From Buddleja alternifolia (lineage: Eukaryota > Streptophyta > Magnoliopsida > Lamiales > Scrophulariaceae): 64,000 bases of DNA. The notes under the pieces are model-generated. The model searched no databases and had not been told where the DNA came from. It worked only from the letters and a program-made list of their open reading frames with translations. The stretch covers positions 27,654,591 to 27,718,590 of the forward strand of contig CM033393.1 in NCBI GenBank assembly GCA_019426215.1, given 5' to 3'. The position numbers and the translations under genes are program-made. Position 1 is the first letter of the stretch. Each line of letters begins with the position of its first letter. Below are positions 48,811 to 62,134 of this stretch, piece by piece.

Positions 48811-50336
48811 TATTGGTCCCAAGTGGCATACGAAAGGGTCTAGAAGGAGGGGGGTTGAATAGATCCTGAAGTCTTTTTCGACTTCAAAAGATTTCATATT
48901 AAAATGATTTTTGGACGCTTGAAAAAGTAGACGCTTGAAGAGTCTAACGCTTGACTTAAGCGTTCACTTAAAATATAGGCGCTTTGGTGAAGCGTCTAAC
49001 GAAGACTGTGTTTATAAAGTTAACTTAGATTTCAAGAATTGAATACTTTAACCGAGTAGGTTTGAGCACTTCTTTGATCAGTGTTAGCACATCGGAATGA
49101 TTCTTGTAGTCTTCTTTTAAAAGTTTTAGCGTCACAAGAAGTTTCTTAGTTGCTTAGCTTTTGACTGTGTTTTACTTAATCAGTTTGTGCAATGATATGA
49201 TGAATAAAAGGATTGGCTGAAAAGTAAATGACACAATATTTGTAAGGTTCGTTGGGTGGTGTAATCCCAACTACGTCCTTCTTCTCCTCGAACACTTGGA
49301 GGCAATCCACTAAAATGATTCTCAAAGAATCACACAGAATCTTCTACAAATTAGGGAGAGATGGATGTCGATGACTTGAGCTCCTTGATCACACAGATTT
49401 CTGCTCCAAATCACTTCAATCCCCTTGCTTATTTCATCCAGAAATATGGCAAGTATCCAACTTCGACTTCACACAGATCGTGAGGCTTGGATAGGGGTTT
49501 TTCTAAAAGGGTTTGTTTGATTTTGATGAAGTTCAAACAACTGAAAATATCTCAGTAGTAATGTAGTTTCTTTGAAAAGAATGTTTGAGATATTGGGTTG
49601 ACTATCTCAGGATATGAAGAAAAGCGAAGAGAATAATTTCTTGAAAGTTTAGCTTTTCTGAGATTGTAAGGGATGAGACTTTAATGCAACAGCAATTCGA
49701 CTTGATAATTGTTCTCTGTATTTGGCTTGTTGTTGAAGTCCTATTTATAGGCATTCTTGGAAAAAGTGTCCGTTTGACACATGCAAGGGTGCGTGTCTCT
49801 CACTTCCGCGAGTGAACAACTTTTGTCCTTTTTCTTGAAAATCTGCTGCACAAAAGTTGGTGCTGCAGTCTTTGAATAGTTGACAGTCCAATAGGGTGGC
49901 TTCTCCGTACGTCTGAAAGTGCTTATCACATTTAATGCTCTTATCAGCATTTAATGCATTTGAATTAAATGCCCGTTGGTATTTAATGCCTTGAGAATAT
50001 TTGCATTAAAACTCCTTCTGGACTTAGAAATAAATTCAAGTGAAATTATTTATGTCCTTTAAGGTAACGCTTGACATAGCTGATCAATTGGACGCTTGGA
50101 GACTTTATCTTCATTCAGAGATCAGGCGCTTGAGTCTTCGAACTTCACCACTGATAAACTCACTCAGAAATTATCAGACGCTCAGCCTAAGAAAACTTAG
50201 CCTAACAATCTAGAATAAAAAAAAAGCGTATTACAAATCTAACACTTCAAAGCTGAAAAACAAACTTACATAATTTTGGGGTCTAACAAAGATCCTAATT
50301 GTCATCATCAAAATATCTAACATGAAATTCCTAACA
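48811..50336 (-). repeat. 3' LTR of element B
   Basis: The LTR lies at low coordinates because the element is reversed. The outer end reads TATTGGTCCC with one change from the usual TGTTGG. The inner end is GAAATTCCTAACA. Confidence 0.9.
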
Positions 50337-50350
50337 ATTTCCCCCTTTTT
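50337..50350 (-). promoter_or_regulatory. Polypurine tract of element B
   Basis: On the reverse strand it reads AAAAAGGGGGAAAT, identical to that of element A. Confidence 0.85.
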
Positions 50351-50559
50351 GATGATGGCAATACTTACTCTTTTATAGTTCAAGAGTTAGACAGCCAAAA
50401 TAAAAGTTAGCTTTGATTAGATAATGTTAGTTAAAGTTAGTTACGCTTCAACGAGATGTTTCAGCTGAAAAATGCATTTTATATATATCGAGAGTTACAA
50501 GCATTTTTACAACTTAAAAAAATGAGAGACAAGAATATAGATAATGCAAATCAAAAAGC

Positions 50560-53500
50560 TTAATGACTTGATCTAACTTTGTATCGCTTGGGCATTTCAG
50601 CTCGGATAGCTTCAGTCAGATTGTCTTCCAAGGTCATCATCGCTTCATGATCTTTGTTGATTATGAGCTTGTTTTCTTCTTGTTGTCTCTTCTTGAAGGC
50701 GGTAAAATGTTTGTCCCAATCCGTTGGATCGATACCAATATACCTTAAACAAATTCTGAAAGTTCGGACAAATTCAGACATCTGCCTCTCTTCAGCTAAA
50801 ATTTTAGGATCTGAAGGTTCTGGAATGGATGTTCGTTGAAGAGGGATGTCGAACTGTTCTAACATTGCTCTTGTAGGTATTGGTAGATTTGGATATACTG
50901 CTCCTGGAGGTTCCCTTAGCGTTCTACTAGGCGCTCCAGAGTCACTTACTTGTAAAGTGGTTATCCAGGATGGGAGACTTAGCGCTGAAGGAGAGGTTAG
51001 AACTTGACGCTTGAGAGGCGTGGGTTCTTGAGCTCTTGAACTCGACGTTTTCCTCTTTTCTCCTTTCTTCTTCTCTTCCCCCTTATTGCCATCATCAGAC
51101 TTCAGAAAGTGATCTGTGAGTAAACTGACCTGATGAGCAATCTGAGACATAGAATCTGTGATGTCGTCCAGACGCTTGTCGAAACGTTCCTGCAGGGCAA
51201 GGAGCTTAGCGCTGGTAGCATCATTCAGAGAAGTTTCAAGGGTTTCGAGGCGCTTTTCAAGTTCTTCTCTCATGGCAAGTTGGGTTGCTTGAGTGGCATC
51301 ATGCATTTCTTGAAAATCTTGTTTGCACTCACCAACAGCCACTTGAGCTGAACTACGCATATGAGTAATCTGAGCGCTCATAACGTGAGTCTCAATCTTT
51401 GCCAAATCATCCTTAATCCAGTGAAGGGATTCTTCGTTCTGAGCAGCATGGGCACTGATATTCACCAAAACGGATTTGAGCAAAGGACCGAAGGATTGAC
51501 TCTCATCTGATTGAACCGCTTGGGGAGCCGGGCGCTTGAACCTTGATGAGTGTTTGAGAGAGTCAATAGGAACTTGATATGCAGGATCAAAGACAGTACC
51601 TCGTATGTCAAGAGAAAGATCCTCAACACTATCATCAGCAACTGGTTCAAAAGCGTCAGGAATATCCTCTGGTGGAGACGCTTGAACGGGTTCTTCAGCA
51701 GGCGCTGGAATATTGGTGACTTCCGATGTGAACGCTTCAACTGACTTAGCAGGCGCTTCCTCAAGCGTTGACTCAGGTTGACGAAAGTCATTGAATTGGA
51801 AGTTCCAATTTGCTAAATCGGCATAGGAAGTGGACGCATCTTCCAAAAGTTCTTCAAGTCTGGTTCTAGTCAAACAAGTTCCGGAAATGAATGTGCAGAG
51901 GGGACTATCAATGGCCCTGATGTGCATTGGACCAATGATATCCAGCACATGATGCGGAAAGAGTTTGGACGGCACTTGACAGATGGAAAAGATTGAATCT
52001 GGGCGGTAATCTCTGGAAAATCCAATCAAGCAGTCAGAAGGAAAAGACTTGAGACGCTGATCCTCAGGCACGTAAGCAGCATAGTACTCTTCTAAGTATG
52101 GATAGAGCGCTTGAGCGAGTCCCTGATTTCTTTCAAGCAGTGAGAGACAAATTCATAATGATTGAGTGCCTCTGTGCGGAGAGAAGGGAGCAAAGGATAT
52201 CCTCGGAAAGAGTTGATTACAGAGCCGTTCCATTGTCGGAGATTTGCAGTGAAGATTTTTTCGAACAGAGACAATGGAGTCATAATCTTCACCATCATAT
52301 TGAAGTTATCCTCGCAGTGGCTCAGAGCAAAATTCAAGCATGATACAGAAGAGGTACCACTGGAAGATGTTTGAGCGTTGAAGAGTAGAGGAGTATTGGG
52401 CAGTCGGTAAAGCTCTTGACGCAGACAGTGCTCAGTTTGATGTCTAACGAATGGGAGCTTCAGAACAGGTCCAACTCTCTATTGACGCTTCTTCAAGCAA
52501 TACTTGGCAAACTGACGTTTCTTGTCATGCATGCCTATGCCAAATAAATGGGGAGCTTGGACTAACTCTGAGAATGTGTATTTGTGGCCCACATACGCTT
52601 CAACCCAGTTGATTTCATTCATGCAGTAATCTGTTCCAGCATTGACCATAGCGCGAATGCCTTCATGATGAATATCTCTGATAGATTCAAAGCGATATCT
52701 ATCAATCTGATAGTTGGCGTTCCAGACGCTGTCAAAGTATGCATCGGCTTCAGTCTGAATTAAATCTGTCAACGATTCTAGACGCTCACCGGCATGAACT
52801 GCTTTATTCTTCCACAGGCGAAGTGGGTTAACTGAAGATTGATTTTCAATACTATTAGCAGTCTGAGGAAAGTGTGTGTAGCCTTCTCTGTTCAATATTG
52901 CTTCAGATGGAATGAGAAAGCTAGGACGCAGAGGCTCATACACCCGAATGTTGTAATCTCTGAGGGCGAAGCCTGTACTCCTGTTGTGGCCATAATCGAG
53001 ATAATATGCCAAATCCACATCACATCTAGGAGTCCTTCCTCCTTGTCTGTCTTGTTGAAGGATAAGAGAAGACGGTATTTGACCAGGGGTTTTTCCAAGT
53101 TCAATAGCTCTATAGAACTTTCGCTCAATTTCTGTCAACTCCGTGTTAAACACGATATCCCTGATTTTATTGTCGTCTTCAATCAACAGGGCAATTTCAT
53201 TCTCAGCAGCAATGTATCTTTCTTCATTGTATCCTGCAGGAATGAAATCTTCTTCGAGTGCTGGAGGCATGTAGTTGATCGAATGATCAATCGTCTTCAG
53301 CGGCTCCAGTTGGAAGAAGTGCCTAGGCGCTAAAATGTCTTCAGCAACGCTCTGACCTTCTGAGCGTGCCTCTGTTATCGCCTGAATAGGGATTGATGTT
53401 TAAACCTCTTTAGTAGCAGGTTCCTCAGCGTCAGTTGCAGCAACCTCTGCGGCAACATCTTTCGCGATAGCCACAACTGTTGTCATCTCAACGTCTAGAA

Positions 53501-54821
53501 GGACATCTGTTGATGCTTCAGCAGCGGCTGGAACTATAGTTGTAACAAAAAAACTATCCTCTATAAGAGCAGGATCTTCTACAGATGTAGGAAAAGAAAT
53601 GTTGTGGGAAGAAATAAACTTACCCTGAGAACTAGTCTCAACAGCAATACTCTGAGCGCTTGGCTCAACAGCGACTTGAGCGCTTGGCTCAACAGTCTCA
53701 GGTTCTTCACGAACAGGAGCAGCCCGATGCTTGCTTGTCCTGGAGCGCTTGAATATTTTCTTCATGTTGACTCCTTCAACTAGCTTAAGCGCTTGAGCAG
53801 GAAGAGCAGCAGCTGGTTCATCAAATTCGATTTGTTTGATGATTCCTTCCAGCTTCCTCCGCTTTAGAGGTAACTTGTCCTGTGCATCCTCATCAGTTTC
53901 CTCGTCATCTTTCTGAGGAGCAGGAACAGCTTGTACCTTGGGCTTTCTTGGGGCCCTCTTCTTGGTAACAGTCGGACGCTTCACGGCTTCTTCTGGCACT
54001 GGACGCTCTGCTTCCTCATCGGACGCTTGACGTACTTCCAGACGCTCAGACAGTGGTTTAGCAGCACCACCAATTTTGGGAGGATTAAAAAGATTATTCA
54101 GAATCCTTCGTCCCAGTAGCTTGGTCTTATTCAATGGGAGACCAGACGAGTAGACACACTGTGATCTGTATAGCAGGTCACTTAGAACAAGTCCATAAGG
54201 TTTATTCGAGGCGCTTAGACAGTCCCGAAACCTTCCAAAAATGTACTCACTCCAGTTGATCTTGATGTTGAGGAGTATAGCAGTCATCATCTGAAATTGT
54301 ACTGGGTTCACCTTATCAAAGGTTCCCACTCGGCATTCTATGATCTTGCTGCAAAAATCAGCCAACAATCGGTATTTGGATACCAAATCTTTCTTTTCAA
54401 AGTACTGAGTGTAGGGTACATCGTCGTACGCACTCATCGTTGTCCATGCTTCCTTGATTTGTTTTAAAGTAACACAATCCAATGCCTCGCCCTCACTTGG
54501 AAGATTGAAGTTCTCGGCAATGGAGGCAGCAGACAGAATAAATTCCTTGGGAGACTCCTTCTTGGATAAGGGAATTAGACAAGAGATAGACTTCTTGTCC
54601 TCTGAAAGTTTAGTAGATTTCCAGAAGGTGTCGACTTCAGTCGGAAACAGATAGGAGTATTGTGTCAAGAACGGTTTAAGCCCAGCTTTGACGACCATGT
54701 CCATCATGTCTGTCAGATTGATCTCAGGTTGTTCATAGAGGAATTTCCAGTCGACAACAAGGCCTTCAGTAACCTTGATGGTAAGTTCGGGAGAAGTAGA
54801 CGAAGATTTCTTTGGTGCCAT
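50560..54821 (-). pseudogene. Large SIRE downstream (env-position) ORF, element B copy
   Basis: The start MAPKKSSSTSPEL lies at 54821 on the reverse strand and the end at 50560, about 1420 codons. It is similar along its whole length to 18758-22945: N-terminal folded domain, Ala/Glu/Pro/Lys-rich linker, second domain, coiled coil (EKRLETLETSLND, DKRLDDITDSM) and a short basic tail. Lesions are a TAA at 53400-53402 and a TAG at 52479-52481 where the A copy has Gln codons, and a one-base loss near 52148. It keeps about 34 residues that the A copy lacks (ELTEIERKFYRAIELGKT region). No signal peptide or membrane helix is seen. The conservation of frame in two diverged copies shows it was a real protein in the parent elements. 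Confidence 0.78.
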
Positions 54822-55652
54822 TTTTAGTGAAAGAGATGAACTGAGATTTTCTTTTGCTTTGAGAGAGAGAGAATAAATTTTGCAGATATGTTTGAGTAAA
54901 AGTGAATTGTCTTTCTGCAGAAATTGTATTTTAAATGACACAGTAAAGAATTTTTGAAACTTGTGTTCTCTAGTCTCTATAGGATTTAGACACGTGTAAC
55001 GACTTTTGAATCTCAGCCATAAATTCATTAACTGCGGACGCGAGTTTTGTGTAATAGAGAGAAGTTACATTTGGTAATTCTCATATAAAGATTTGACATC
55101 CGAGTTAAAATTTTAAAAACGTTTGGCATTTTCAGAGTGTAACGTACACGCCTGTTTGTACACTGACACGTACACAAACACGTACCATCTCTGAACCGTC
55201 ATTTTGAAAAAGAAACTTTTGATTACCCGCCAGTTTGATGTGATAGAAGCGTGCGAGTAGAGTACAAAATAGACTTTTGAGTCTACCCACTACTTCGAAA
55301 GAAGATTGTAAACTTTATGCATGGCTTGTAAAGAAAATATTTTTATATTAAGAGTTGATTGAAATTGATTCAACGCTTAACTGATACCACTTGTTGGTAT
55401 ATGAAAATTAGATGCTTAGGATTGAAAAGACTTTTATATTTGAGCGTCCAATATTTTATGCATAAGTAATACTGAGCGTTGATGATCATACATCTGAAAG
55501 TTTTGATCATTGACGCTTGAGGTTATGGTCAAGTACAATTATAAGGTTCCCCCTAAATTTGATATCTTGTACCAGTTAGGAAAATCCTTTTAGACACAAA
55601 TTAAGTGGATTCCCCTTAAATTACATGTCTAATAAAACATGATGCAAAATGA
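54822..55652 (-). other. Spacer between RNase H and downstream ORF, element B
   Basis: The region matches 17894-18757 in reverse. A CT/GA-rich leader (54856-54872 region) lies just before the start codon. No gene is supported. Confidence 0.55.
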
Positions 55653-56823
55653 TTAAGCGTTTAAATCAATCATACCTAATTCACTTCTCAAAGTGAGAAA
55701 ACGTTGTTCGTTGAGTGCTTTGGTGAAGATATCTGCCAATTGTTTGTCAGTTCCAATGAAGTGCATGGAGATATCTTTCTTTTGAACGTGGTCACGAAGA
55801 AAATGGTATCTAATGTCAATGTGTTTGGTTCTGGAATGAAGAACAGGGTTTTGAGTCGTGGCTAGAGCGCTTTGGTTATCACAATGAATGGGGGTTGGAC
55901 CTAGGATTATTCCATAATCTCTAAGTTGTTGCCTCATCCATAATACTTGTGCACAAAAACTTCCTGCAGCTACATATTCAGCTTCGGCTGTAGAGGTAGC
56001 TATGGATTGTTGTTTCTTGCTATGCCATGAAACTAACCTATCACCTAGAAATTGACAAGTACCACTAGTGCTTTTACGATCTATTTTGCAACCTGCAAAA
56101 TCTGCATCTGAGTAACCAATTAGTTCAAAAGGAGAGTCCCTAGGATACCATAAGCCCACATTCTGTGTGCCTTTAAGATATTTAAGGATCTTCTTGGCAG
56201 CAATTAAGTGTGACTCTTTAGGATCGGCTTGAAATCGTGCACACATGCATACCGAAAACATAATATCAGGTCTACTGGCAGTAAGATAAAGAAGTGAACC
56301 GATGATACCTCTATAATTAGTAATATCGATTTTCTTTCCACTTTCATCTTTATCTAGCTTAAGCGTTTGGCTCATTGGAATTGTTGAACATGATGCATTT
56401 TCCATACCAAATTTCTTAATCATATCTCTTGTATATTTGGCTTGGTTAATAAATATTCCATTAGGGAGTTGTTTAACTTGTAATCCTAAGAAGAAAGTTA
56501 ATTCACCCATCATGCTCATTTCAAATTGTTCTTGCATCATTTTCGAAAATTTCTCACACAGACGCTTGTTAGTAGAACCAAATATAATATCATCAACATA
56601 AATTTGGACTAAGAGAATATCTTCGTTATTGGTAATTTTAAATAACGTTGTATCAACGTTGCCTTTTGAAAAGCCTTTACCAATAAGAAAGATAGAGAGA
56701 GTGTCATACCATGCTCGGGGTGCTTGCTTAAGCCCATAAAGTGCTTTATCTAGCTTGTAAACCATACCCTTACCATGATTGTTGATGAATCCTGGTGGCT
56801 GCTCCACATATACTTCTTCTTGA
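55653..56823 (-). pseudogene. pol: SIRE RT C-terminal half and RNase H, element B
   Basis: The piece starts abruptly at QEEVYVEQPPGFINNHGKG and runs unbroken through LYGLKQAPRAWY, the intact catalytic box IYVDDIIFGS, GYSDADFAGCKIDRKS, SKKQQSIATSTAEAEYVA, HCDNQSALATTQ and TKHIDIRYHFLRD to the stop at 55653. It is better preserved than the A copy. The frame at the deletion joint is not the gag frame, so it would not be translated as part of a gag-pol protein. The first half of RT, including LVAQGY and HMDVKSAFLN motifs, is missing. Confidence 0.87.
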
Positions 56824-58719
56824 TTCACAGTGGTCAGTCTTATCTTTAGCCTTTTGAGCGTTTGGGTAAACCCGTCTTTGTGAATCATTTGCCTTAGCCT
56901 TACCCTTGCCTGAGTTAGCTTTGACTTTCTCATTTGGCCTCTTACCATTGTCACTGGGTTCATTTTGATTTTGACCTTGTGAACCTTTTTCAACAAAGAT
57001 AACACCCTTTCCTTTGTTGTTTGCCGTAACATTAGATTGATTGGATTGTTTACCGAGTTTATCGCATCCTAAACCGGTCTTCTCACCAAATAATCTAGTT
57101 ACTTCAGTCACATTATCCAACTTTCTAGAAGCTTTTGATAAGGATGAGATGAGCTGCTCTGATTTAGCAAGTCTAGCGATTAAATCAACTTCTCTCTTGA
57201 CTATTATATCAAGATCGCTTTTTAATTGAATGATTTCACTCTCAAGCGATTGGTTCTTCTCAATGCACTGTTGCTGAACTCGCAACTCTGCTTTGAGCGT
57301 CATTTTATCTCTTGTGAGTGATGCGATAATAGCAAGATCATTTTGATATATTTTGGCGGCTTCTTAACATTCATTGTAGTATTCTTTGACATTGTCAAGT
57401 AATTCATCATAAGAAAGAGGAATAGACAATTCATTGATTACCTCAGGAGACGCTTCATCATCTCTGGCCATGAGACATATGAGCGCTGAGTCATCTAATG
57501 GCTCATCATCGTCGCTACTTTCTTCTAATGATTCTAAATCTTCAGGTGCGGATGCTGGTTTGGATTTCGCTAGCAAACCTTATTGACGAAGGTTGCTCCT
57601 GAATTGGTTTCTATCCAAGTAATCCTGCCTTGAGGGTTTGGATACGTTTGGATAAAGGCAGTTTACCTGGTAGTGCCCTGGTTTCCTGCAATTGTAACAA
57701 AGATTAGTTTTCATCTTTTGTTCATTTGTTAACCTTGCAATGTGTGGTTTTGAGACCACTGGAGCTGGGAGATTTTGAGTAGACGCTTGAACTTGAACAG
57801 GCGCTTGGGGTGAAGGAACAGAATATTGAGGCGCTTGAAGCTGTTGTTGCATCGGAGAAGATACTTGATATGAACTTTGTCCTTGATTATTGAAACCTTT
57901 TCCTTTCTTTTCATATCTCAAGAACTTTCTAAATCTATTTAGCAAGGCTAATTCCTCTTCTTCATTGATATCTAAATTATTTCCTTTATTCCCCGATTTG
58001 CCTTTGATTGATGCTATAAGTTCTCCAGATTCAATCACCGGACTACTCACAACATCACTAGCAGAATTCAACTCGAACTCAAATGCCTTGAGCTCTGAAA
58101 AGGCGTCTTCTGGAGTTAGGAGATCCAGCATATTTGATTCTCTCATAGCGGTTGTCTTCATCAAGAATTTACTTGGTAAACTTCTAAAGATCTTAACCAT
58201 CATTTCTCGATTCTGCAAATCCATTCCCAACGATGTAAGTTCTGTAACTAAAGTTGTAAATCTTATATCTAATTGCTCTAAAGTTTCATTGGGTAGCATC
58301 TTAAATCCGTTAAACTTTTCCTTGGCAATGGAAAGTTTGTTTTCTTTGATCTGAGCTGAACCACCACAAATTGTAGCCAACTTATCCCATATTTCTTTAG
58401 TGGTTTTGCAAGACTTGATCTTGTTGAATAAGTTGTCATTATCACCAATAGCCGTATATAGAGCGTTATGACCAACATTGTCCAAATTAGCTCTTCGACG
58501 CTCATCTGGAGACCATTCTTGTTTTGGTTTCTCAACATAACCATCGGGAGTTTCTTCCGTGGCTCCAGGCGCTCTTGTGATAACTTTATATATTTTGATT
58601 GGCCCATCTGAAATAATATCACACATGTCATCATCACATGAACAGAGATATGTAAATGCTTTGATTTTCCATGTGTCAAAATTTGATTCAGTCAGTTTGG
58701 GAACTTTAGCAAATGCCAT
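56824..58719 (-). pseudogene. gag: SIRE gag, element B, with two nonsense codons
   Basis: The ATG at 58719 gives MAFAKVPKLTESNFDTWK, followed by a UBN2-type gag core (KEIWDKLATICGGSAQIKEN, FRSLPSKF) and an intact CX2CX4HX4C zinc knuckle CYNCRKPGHYQVNC at about residue 345. The same frame continues past a TAA at 57580-57582 and another at 57364-57366, both where Gln fits, through an acidic stretch (ESLEESSDDDEPLDD) and a coiled coil (ESEIIQLKSDLDIIVKREVD) into a Lys/Gly/Asn-rich part that ends at the deletion joint. Gag forms the particle; the knuckle binds RNA. Confidence 0.87.
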
Positions 58720-58805
58720 AACGAAAATTTTAAAAGCAACTAGATTTTGAAAAAGGATCTAAACAAGCAGTTATGCTTGGAAATTTTAAAATCTCAACTT
58801 TAACT

Positions 58806-58817
58806 GCTCTGATACCA
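58806..58817 (-). promoter_or_regulatory. Primer-binding site of element B
   Basis: The reverse strand reads TGGTATCAGAGC, the initiator-Met tRNA site of copia elements, two bases from the LTR. Confidence 0.9.
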
Positions 58818-58819
58818 CT

Positions 58820-60352
58820 TGTTGGTCCCAAGTGGCATACGAAAGGGTCTAGAAGGGGGGGTTGAATAGACCCTGAAGTCTTTTTCGACTTCAAAAGATT
58901 TTGTATTAAAATGACTTTTGGACGCTTGAAAAAGTAGATGCTTGAAGAGTCTAACGCTTGACTTAAGCGTTCACTTAAAATATAGGCGCTTTGGTGAAGC
59001 ATCTAACGAAGACTGTGTTTATAAAGTTAACTTAGATTTCAAGAATTGAATACTTTAACCGAGTAGGTTTGAGCGTTCACTTCTTTGATCAGTGTTAGCA
59101 CAGTGGAATGATTTTTGTAGTCTTCTTTTAAAAGTTTTAGCGTCACAAGAAGTTTCTTAGTTGCTTAGCTTTTGACTGTGTTTTGCTTGATCAGTTTATG
59201 CAATGATATGATGAATAAAAGGATTGGCTGAAAAGTAAATGACACAATATTTGTAAGGTTCATTGGGTGGTGTAATCTCAACTTCGTCCTTCTTCTCCTC
59301 GAACACTTAGAGGCAATCCACTAAAATGATTCTCAAAAAATCACACAGAATCTTCTACAAATTAGGGAGAGATGGATGTCGATGACTTGAGCTCCTTGAT
59401 CACACAGATTTCTGCTCCAAATCACTTCAATCCCCTTGCTTCTTTCACCCAGAAATATGGCAAGTATCCAACTTCGACTTCACACAGATCCCGAGGCTTG
59501 GATAGGGGTTTTTCTAAAAGGGTTTGTTTGATTTTGATGAAGTTCAAACAACTGAAAATATGTCAATAGTAATGTAGTTTCTTCGAAAAGAATGTTTGAG
59601 ATATTGGGTTGACTGTCTCAGGATATGAAGAAAAGCGAAGAGAATAATTTCTTGAAAGTTTGGCTTTTCTGAGATTGTAAGGGATGAGACTTTAATGCAA
59701 TAGCAATTCGACTTGATAATTGTTCTCTGTATTTTGCTTGTTGTTGAAGTCCTATTTATAGGCATTCTTGGAAAAAGTGTATGTTTGACACATGCAAGGG
59801 CGCGTGTTTCTCACTTCCGCGAGTAAACAACTTTTGTCCTTTTTCCTGAAAATCTGCTGCACAAAAGTTGGTGCTGCAGTCTTTGAATAGTTGACAGTCC
59901 AATAGGGTGGCTTCTCCGTACGTCTGAAAGTGCTTATCACATTTAATGCTCTTATCAGCATTTAATGCATTTGAATTAAATGCCCGTTGGTATTTAATGC
60001 TTTGAGAATATTTGCATTAAAACTCCTTCTGGACTTAGAAATAAATTCAGGTGAAATTACTTCTGTCCTTTAAGGTAACGCTTGACATAGCTGATCAATT
60101 GGATGCTTGGAGACTTTATCTTCATTCAGAGATCAAGCGCTTGAGTCTTCGAACTTCACCACTGATAAACTCACTCAGAAATTATCAGACGCTCAGCCTA
60201 AGAAAACTTAGTCTAACAATCTAGAATAAAAATAAAACAAAGCCTATTACAAATCTAACACTTCAAAGCTGAAAAACAAATTTACATAATTTTGGGGTCT
60301 AACAAAGATCCTAATTGTCATCATCAAAACATCTGACATGAAATTCCTAACA
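58820..60352 (-). repeat. 5' LTR of element B
   Basis: It starts TGTTGGTCCCAAG and ends GAAATTCCTAACA in window orientation. It carries many GACGCTT words. Confidence 0.9.
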
Positions 60353-60357
60353 GAAAT
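60353..60357. repeat. Target-site duplication of element B, right copy
   Basis: GAAAT is identical to 48806-48810. Confidence 0.85.
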
Positions 60358-61270
60358 GGTGAGATCTTCAACTTCGAGTTTCAGACACATTTTCGAGGTT
60401 GGATGTTGTTTGTCAAAGGTTTGTTTGATGTAATCAAACTGATGAATATCTCAATAATAGTGTAGATTCTTTTTAGAAGTTATTTGAGATATTTATGATT
60501 CTCTTAGGGATGAGTGAAAAGCTTGAAGAATTTTAGCCATTGAATTCGAGTTTTTCTGAAAGTTTAAGGAATAAAACTTGAATGCAACAGAGGGTCGACT
60601 TGTAAGCTTGTGAGTTCTGTTTTGGCTTGTTGCTGAAGTCATATTTACAAGCAATGTTGGAGTAAGTCTCCGTTTGATACAAAGCTAGGCGCATGCCTTT
60701 CACTTTCGAGAATGAACAACTTTCTGTCCTTTATCCCTGAAATTCTGCTGCAAAAAATTGGTGTGGTAAACTCTCTGAGTTGAGAGTCCAATGGTAAAGC
60801 TCTACCGTATGTCCATGAGTACTTATCACATTTAATGCACATATCACATTAGTGCTTTTGAATTAAATGGTCGTTGGACATTAATGCTCCGACATTAATT
60901 GTATTTAACTCCTTATGGATTTAGGAATAAATTCATGTGAATTTTGTCTTGATAGACGCTCATTCAACCTTGAGTGAATTTCAGCTCTTAACTTCACTTC
61001 GACGCTCAGTTAGTGCTTACAAATGTTCATCTTCTTAGAGACTTCAGGCGCTTGATATTCAGACTTGACTTGATAGACTCACCTAGAATTCTATCAGCAC
61101 TCAAGTGTTTAGACACTTAACCTAACAATCTAAAGTACACGTAAAAGCCTTATACAAATCTAACTTCAAAGCCTATGCAAAATTTCTATTGAAATTAAAC
61201 TTACATAACTCGGGGTCTAACAAAGATCCTAAATGTCATCATTAAAACATCTAACAAGAAATTTTTCAAC
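60353..61270 (-). repeat. Solo LTR of a SIRE relative (family C), right part
   Basis: It continues the LTR cut at 48810 and ends near ACATCTAACAAGAAATTTTTC. The two parts sum to about 1.5 kb, one LTR length. The right end is decayed and no duplication of its own was found. Confidence 0.75.
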
Positions 61271-62134
61271 TGTCTCGATATACCTAAGGACCCTATAAGT
61301 GAAATTGCCCTAGAACATGGGGGTATATTGGGTATCATACAATTGCAACGACTTCACATAAAAACTGTGTTATGTGTGCGGGTACCACGTGCCACATGAT
61401 CCCTAATCATGAAGAAAGGGGAGTGGGGGGACTAATAATATGTAGGGGGGAAAATGCCTCTTAAAAATATTTTGATATCCAAAAAACGCATGAAAATATT
61501 TTTTAATCCAAAAATCATTCCACCAACTTTTCATTCCAAAAAGTCCAAGATTTTGGATAATAAATTTATGAAATTAATTGCCCTTAGCATACTAGACTAA
61601 AAAATTTAATCAATTCTAGTTTTGTATAAAGATATATTCATTTCGAAATGTTATATTGATAATTGACTAAATATTAAAAAAAATTAAAAATTTATTTTTA
61701 GATAATTATCATGATAAAATATATAAGATATTTAATGCTAAAAAACAATATGTATTATTCAATTTCTTTTACCAATTTGACAATTTTAAAACAAAAATAT
61801 TTGGATAAAAAAGATCAATTCTTAACTTAATAATTGAAGTCCAAAATGTTCTTAATCTTAATTGTTGGGATTTTCGTGAATGAAAAGTTTGTAAAGTAGG
61901 TTTTTGAAATTGAAAAATATTAACAAGAGTTTTTTGGATATAAAAAATTATTTTAGTGGGTATTAGTAATTTTCCCTATTATATAAATATGTTACAAGGG
62001 GAAAAAGGCAGTATACGTGTAGAAGATGGCCCAAACAAACAAATGTGGAAGGGCAGATAGTTTTTGCCTTTAAAACCCTAAAATCTCCCCTCGCCTCCCC
62101 GTCTTCGTGAACGCAATGTCATCATCATCATCAT
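61271..62134 (+). other. Upstream region of the right-hand gene
   Basis: Mostly AT-rich with no gene. A CCACGTGCCAC word holds a CACGTG G-box-type core near 61387. From 62037 a CT-rich leader with AAAACCCTAAAATC appears, the look of a plant 5' untranslated region, followed by ATG and six TCA units at 62116-62136. Confidence 0.4.

Larger units (their letters stand above)
48811..60352 (-). mobile_element. SIRE-type copia element B, internally deleted
   Basis: Both LTRs (1526 and 1533 bases), an initiator-Met primer site, gag, the end of RT, RNase H, the large downstream ORF and a polypurine tract are present on the reverse strand, with GAAAT duplicated outside. The stretch from protease to the first half of RT is missing at a single joint near 56823. 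By comparison with typical SIRE size, about 2.5-3 kb was lost (inference). The LTRs differ at roughly 3% over the first 340 bases (my count). The element cannot be autonomous but keeps the ends and gag needed for help from a relative. Confidence 0.9.

Noticed and set aside
61380..61400. CACGTG core near 61387 as promoter element of the kinase-like gene
   Set aside because: It is a single G-box core over 600 bases from the presumed leader; not distinguishable from chance.
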